A stretch of DNA of 16,934 nucleotides from positions 1 to 16,934 of the forward strand of contig JBJKPL010000316.1 in assembly GCA_046706345.1 (NCBI GenBank), given 5' to 3'. Positions 13,821 to 16,934 of this stretch are shown one piece after another (position 1 is the stretch's first letter; every line of letters starts with the position of its first letter). This DNA is from Sulfidibacterium sp046706345 (GTDB taxonomy: Bacteria > Bacteroidota > Bacteroidia > Bacteroidales > F082). The notes below the pieces were generated by a model that was given only the letters and a program-made list of their open reading frames with translations, was not told where the DNA came from and ran no database searches. Both the position numbers and the translations under genes were made by a program.

Positions 13821-14018
13821 ATGTGGACTGGAACGCCCAGTGTCTTTGTCCCTTATTTCTTAGCCATTCTTTCCGATCGGGAATATGAAAAGATGATGAA
13901 AACCTTCGATGAAAAACTGGAAAAGCTGACAGAAGATCTCTTCAGAAAGAAGTATCTTCGGCAAGAAACCGTAAATTCGTTGTCAAAAACATGGGAGTGG
14001 ATTCTTATCGGCTGGTAG
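13821..14018 (+). CDS. Possible small open reading frame of unknown function
   Basis: A 65-codon frame in the 245-bp gap between the kinase and GNAT genes, overlapping the start of the latter by 28 nt in another frame. An alternative start at ATG 13893 gives 41 residues, MMKTFDEKLEKLTEDLFRKK followed by YLRQETVNSLSKTWEWILIGW: a charged amphipathic helix and a Trp-rich end. TGTCTTTG (13841-13848) resembles a -7 element one base off consensus. I recognise no family, and coding is uncertain. The rest of the gap shows only a weak hairpin (around 13781-13798) without a T-run. Confidence 0.2.
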   Translation: MWTGTPSVFVPYFLAILSDREYEKMMKTFDEKLEKLTEDLFRKKYLRQETVNSLSKTWEWILIGW

Positions 14019-15178
14019 AAGTCAATTCAAAAAAAGAAATCCGGGCATTTTTAAACATGCCCGAGGTGTTGTATCAGAAAGACAAGCATTGGATCAGGCC
14101 GCTGGACCGGGATATTGAAAAGATCTTCAACCCCAAAGAGAACCGTTTTTTTGAAATCGGTGAAGCCCGGCGCTGGATCCTGTTCCACAAGGATCGGGAC
14201 CGGCCCATCGGAAGGATCGCGGCATTTTACGAAAGGAATAATGTCCGCAACGAGGAACAACCTACCGGAGGCGTCGGCTTTTTTGAATGCACCCACGATA
14301 AGGAGGCTGCCAAACTCCTGTTCGACACGGGGAAGCAATGGTTGCAGGAAAAAGGCATGGCCGCCATGGACGGTCCGGTAAATTTCGGGATGCGCGACTA
14401 TTTCTGGGGCTGCCTCACCGACGGCTTTCATGAACCGATCTACAACATGCCGTACAACCCGCCTTACTATTCCAACCTTTTTGAGACCTACGGTTTTCAA
14501 AACTATTTCAACCAATACACCTACCAGGTCAACATGCAGGAAGGGGTAAAATCGCAGGTGGTTCGCGAAAAGGCTCAGCGGTTGCTGAAACGCCGCAATT
14601 ACCGCTTCGAGACTTTCGACTGGAAGAAAAGGGAGCAGTATGCCGAAGACATCATGACCATTCATAATCTGGGCTGGGACAAATTCCCCGGGGTTCCGAA
14701 AATGACCAGGACCCAGGCCCGGAACATCATCAAAGAACTCAAGCCCGTGCTGGACACGCGGGCCATCATCTTTGGCTATTACCACGACGAGCCGGTGGGT
14801 TTTTATGTCATGATCCCCGATCTCTTTCAGATCATCCGGAAGTTCCATGGCAAATTCAATCTCCTCAACAAACTCAGGCTGGTCTTTGATCTGAAGATCC
14901 GGAAACAGGCCGACCGCCTGATCGGTGTGATTTTCGGCGTGATCCCCGAACACCAGGGAAAAGGCGTGGAAGCAGGACTGGTCATGCGATTGGAAGAAGA
15001 GGTTTTCAAGCCGGGATTTCAGTACAAAAGTCTGGAGATGAACTGGATCGGTGATTTTAATCCCAGCATGATGAAGATGGTGGAACAGATCGGCGGCCGG
15101 ATCTACAAGACGCATACCACTTACCGGTATTTATTCGATCGGTCCAAACCTTTTCATCGTGCGAAAGTGGTTTCTTAA
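13991..15178 (+). CDS. GNAT-fold acetyltransferase-like protein, function unknown
   Basis: A 395-residue soluble protein of a large GNAT-like family. The N-terminal half has features of this group: EVLYQKDKHWIRPLDRDIEKIFNPKENRFFE, GRIAAFYERNN, GGVGFFECTHDKEAAKLLF and the GPVNFGMRDYFWG...YNMPYNPPYYSNLFETYGF block (about residues 127-175). The C-terminal GNAT core contains IGVIFGVIPEHQGKGVEAGLVMRLEEEVF (about 312-340), with Q-G-K-G-V-E in the acetyl-CoA pyrophosphate loop position. The acceptor substrate is unknown. The start is ATG 13991; no better in-frame start lies between it and a stop at 13910. The nuclease gene follows after 30 bp on the same strand, so the two may be co-transcribed. Confidence 0.8.
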   Translation: MGVDSYRLVEVNSKKEIRAFLNMPEVLYQKDKHWIRPLDRDIEKIFNPKENRFFEIGEARRWILFHKDRDRPIGRIAAFYERNNVRNEEQPTGGVGFFECTHDKEAAKLLFDTGKQWLQEKGMAAMDGPVNFGMRDYFWGCLTDGFHEPIYNMPYNPPYYSNLFETYGFQNYFNQYTYQVNMQEGVKSQVVREKAQRLLKRRNYRFETFDWKKREQYAEDIMTIHNLGWDKFPGVPKMTRTQARNIIKELKPVLDTRAIIFGYYHDEPVGFYVMIPDLFQIIRKFHGKFNLLNKLRLVFDLKIRKQADRLIGVIFGVIPEHQGKGVEAGLVMRLEEEVFKPGFQYKSLEMNWIGDFNPSMMKMVEQIGGRIYKTHTTYRYLFDRSKPFHRAKVVS

Positions 15179-15208
15179 TTTTATCACAGCTGAAAAAATA
15201 CGAACCTC

Positions 15209-16600
15209 ATGAAAAGTGAACAAACAGAAAACAGAGACTTTATCCGGTTTCTGGGCGCCTCCGGCACCGTGACGGGATCAAAATACCTCCTTCATGTGGA
15301 AGGGTATCATTTTATGGTGGATTGCGGCCTTTTTCAGGGACTCCGGGACCTGCGCCGGCAAAACTGGATGGACTTCCCGTTCCCGCCGGCGGACATCGAC
15401 GCCGTCATCCTCACCCACGGGCATCTGGATCATACCGGATATCTGCCCCGGTTGGTCAAACAAGGGTTTCACGGACCAATCTACTGCACGAAGCCGACGG
15501 CTGACCTGGCGGAGATCATTTTAAAAGACAGCGCCAAACTGCAGGAAGAAGATGCCGAACACGCCAACCAGGAAGGGTATTCGAAGCACAAACCCGCCGT
15601 GCCGCTTTATGATCTGAAAGATGTGGAGCAGACGCTGCCGTTTCTGAAACCGCAACCGGCAGAGGAATTTATTACGTTGAACGAACACATCCGCTTTCGT
15701 TATCGCAAAAATGCCCACATCCCCGGCGCGGCATTTATTGAAATGGACATCAAGGGAAAACGGCTTGTGTTTTCCGGCGACATCGGGCGGCCGGAGGACC
15801 CGATGCTGGTACACCGCGAAAGGCCCGAGAAAGCCGACATCCTGTTCACGGAATCCACTTACGGCGACCGGTTGCATCCTTCGGAGGACACCGAAACGGT
15901 CCTGGTCCGCATCATCCAGAATGCCATCTCCAAAAACGGACCGCTTTTTGTCTCGAGCTTTGCCGTAGACCGGGCCCAGGATTTCATGTACTTCATCTGG
16001 AAGCTGAAAAAAGAAGGCAGGATCCCCGATCTGCCGGTGTATCTTGACAGCCCCATGGGACTGGACGTGAGCAAAATTTTTCTGAAATATCCTGAATGGC
16101 TTACGCTGGATCCCCGGCTTTTTGAACGCGTGTTCGACAATGTCCATGTTGTCAGGTCCATCAAAGAAACGCTGAAACTGGCCGGCGACCGGAGTCCAAA
16201 GATCGTGATCGCCGGCAGCGGCATGATGAACGGCGGAAGGATCCTGCATTATCTTGAAAAGCAATTGGGCAATTCAAAAGCGACCTTCATTTTACCCGGT
16301 TATCAGGCCGAAGGGACCCGGGGACGCCAGCTGAGTAACGGCAGTGCGGAGATCAAGCTGCACGGTAAATTTTTCCTGGTCAGGGCCACCATCGAACACA
16401 TCCATACCATGTCGTCGCATGCCGATCAGAAAGAACTCCTTTCGTGGATGTCACAGATCAGTAACAAACCCGAACAGGTCTTTATCGTCCACGGCGAACC
16501 GCATGCCGCCGACGCACTGCGGGTAAAGATCCAGCATGAATTCGGCTGGAATTGCAAAATTCCGGCTTTCATGGAAACCGTACCCCTGGATTTGGACTGA
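15209..16600 (+). CDS. Metallo-beta-lactamase-fold beta-CASP nuclease (RNA-processing exonuclease-like)
   Basis: A 463-residue protein of the CPSF73/Ysh1-like bacterial group, probably a metal-dependent RNA nuclease in the cytoplasm. The N-terminal MBL domain has FLGASGTVTGSKYLL, DCGLFQG, the metal motif H70-G-H72-L-D74-H75, a later His in NAHIPGAAFIEM and the Asp of FSGDIGRPEDPML. The beta-CASP part begins with the acidic motif FTESTYGDRLH, followed by VSSFAVDRAQDFMYFIWKL and VYLDSPMGLDVSKIF. IAGSGMMNGGRILHYL, the RMMBL-type TMSSHADQKELLSWM, and a final FIVHGEPHAADAL supply the remaining metal ligands. All catalytic motifs look intact. Substrate specificity is not readable; family members act on RNA, so a role in RNA turnover is an inference. 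A structured RNA candidate lies directly downstream. Confidence 0.9.
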   Translation: MKSEQTENRDFIRFLGASGTVTGSKYLLHVEGYHFMVDCGLFQGLRDLRRQNWMDFPFPPADIDAVILTHGHLDHTGYLPRLVKQGFHGPIYCTKPTADLAEIILKDSAKLQEEDAEHANQEGYSKHKPAVPLYDLKDVEQTLPFLKPQPAEEFITLNEHIRFRYRKNAHIPGAAFIEMDIKGKRLVFSGDIGRPEDPMLVHRERPEKADILFTESTYGDRLHPSEDTETVLVRIIQNAISKNGPLFVSSFAVDRAQDFMYFIWKLKKEGRIPDLPVYLDSPMGLDVSKIFLKYPEWLTLDPRLFERVFDNVHVVRSIKETLKLAGDRSPKIVIAGSGMMNGGRILHYLEKQLGNSKATFILPGYQAEGTRGRQLSNGSAEIKLHGKFFLVRATIEHIHTMSSHADQKELLSWMSQISNKPEQVFIVHGEPHAADALRVKIQHEFGWNCKIPAFMETVPLDLD

Positions 16601-16618
16601 ATTCCGGGTTTTGTTTAG

Positions 16619-16858
16619 CCCAACGAGAAGGTCAGGCCCTCGGGATGCATTGGTTCACATGCCACATCCCAAATCCCCTGCGGCCCGGATGGAAGCGGCA
16701 GCCCCCGGCGGCAGGAGCCGGTGTGAAGTAAGGCAGCAAGGGCGACCCGCGGAAGCCCCTTGAGGCCTGTCACGAAACACGGCTTCCGGCGCCGGGACTA
16801 AAGCGGACAGCCGGAAAAGCCGCCCAGGAAAGGGACAACCTGACCTGGGGACGATGGG
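16619..16858 (+). ncRNA. Candidate structured RNA of unknown family (multibranched, GC-rich)
   Basis: This 240-nt stretch after the nuclease gene has no convincing coding frame and is visibly richer in GC than its surroundings. Its ends pair: CCCAACG (16619-16625) with CGATGGG (16852-16858, one A-A mismatch), and AGGTCAGG (16629-16636) with CCTGACCT (16839-16846), perfect 8 bp. Inside are GGGAT-GCAT...ATGC-CAC-ATCCC (16642-16670), CCTGC/GCAGG (16677-16681/16711-16715), CGGAAGCC/GGCTTCCG (16750-16757/16781-16788) and GCGG/CCGC (16803-16806/16820-16823). Unpaired purine-rich joints (GAAAAG, GGAAAGG, GACTAAAG) resemble tertiary-contact segments of large RNAs. It does not show the signatures of SRP RNA, RNase P RNA, tmRNA or a common riboswitch. 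A group II intron fragment is one alternative. The strand is inferred, not proven. Confidence 0.4.
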
Positions 16859-16892
16859 ACAATATTATACATGACCCCCCATACACCAAAAA

Positions 16893-16923
16893 AAAGGCCA
16901 CTCCGAATTTCGGAGCGGCCTTT
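16893..16923 (-). terminator. Hairpin terminator at the right edge, strongest for a leftward transcript
   Basis: AAAGGCC (16893-16899) and CTCCGA (16901-16906) pair with TCGGAG (16910-16915) and GGCCTTT (16917-16923), with one A-C mismatch and a 3-nt loop. On the minus strand the stem runs into T8 (complement of 16888-16895), an ideal intrinsic terminator for a gene beyond the right edge. On the plus strand only TTT then an AT-rich tail follows, so it may also end the RNA candidate or nuclease transcript less efficiently. Confidence 0.75.
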
Positions 16924-16934
16924 GAATATATATT

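Noticed and set aside
16678..16705. Signal recognition particle RNA, suggested by GGAAGCGGCAGCC and by GGTCAGGCCC at 16630
   Set aside because: The SRP core needs GGTCAGG-NCC-GGAA-GGN-AGCAGCC in one hairpin; here the two parts are about 60 nt apart, the loop differs and GGTCAGG pairs with CCTGACC 200 nt away.
16717..16788. Group II intron domain V, suggested by GAGCCGGTGTGAAG
   Set aside because: The matching 3' strand of the short domain V hairpin is missing at the right distance and no reverse transcriptase lies in the window; a degraded or partial intron stays possible and is mentioned as an alternative only.
16619..16858. RNase P RNA or tmRNA
   Set aside because: No GAGGAAAGTCCGGGC-type P4 motif, and no tmRNA tRNA-like ends or tag frame; GGGGACGATGGG at 16847 only superficially resembles a tmRNA 5' end.
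1..16934. CRISPR arrays, tRNA genes, insertion sequences, prophage or defence genes
   Set aside because: No regularly spaced direct repeats, no tRNA cloverleaf signature and no transposase, integrase or phage-like frame were seen on either strand.

Overview
The window looks like a stretch of chromosome from a Bacteroidota bacterium of moderate GC content. The support is indirect but consistent. Several genes are preceded by the Bacteroidota-type -7 element TAnnTTTG (at 4928, 9154, 12103 and 13159 on +, and at 12053 on -). There is a small outer-membrane beta-barrel protein of the kind common in that phylum, and start codons mostly lack a clear Shine-Dalgarno. No rRNA, tRNA, insertion sequence, phage gene or CRISPR array was seen. 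Most of the window is ordinary housekeeping and transport.

Left part (1-6129): the 3' part of a large UPF0182 membrane-protein gene, broken by an in-frame TAA at 1686; an APC-superfamily amino-acid permease; a MgtC/DUF4010 membrane protein; and, from its own promoter, a cation diffusion facilitator carrying an extra C-terminal NifX-like domain. The permease and the MgtC/DUF4010 gene are 2 bp apart and probably co-transcribed.

Middle-left (6191-9082): a compact arsenic operon, arsR-arsC-acr3. An imperfect palindrome overlaps the presumed arsR promoter and is a good candidate ArsR operator. ArsC (low-molecular-weight phosphatase fold, three redox cysteines) would reduce arsenate and Acr3 would export the arsenite. 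A clostridial-type phosphatidylserine decarboxylase gene with an N-terminal membrane anchor follows on the same strand.

Middle (9083-12265): acetyl-CoA synthetase, preceded by a 257-bp leader region that holds a strong promoter with a perfect 17-bp palindrome, then a hairpin followed by T6. A TetR-family regulator gene converges on acs, and the gap between them holds a 14-bp perfect inverted repeat. tetR is divergent from the next gene, an outer-membrane barrel protein with a leader of about 150 nt.

Right part (12266-16934): the barrel protein with a textbook terminator; a P-loop nucleotide-kinase-like protein of the UPF0200 kind; a GNAT-like protein; and a beta-CASP metallo-beta-lactamase-fold nuclease. 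The last 334 bp carry no convincing gene. They hold a GC-rich region that can fold into a multibranched RNA of about 240 nt closed by a long-range stem, followed by a hairpin terminator. I could not assign this RNA to a known family; it is the most interesting unexplained signal here.
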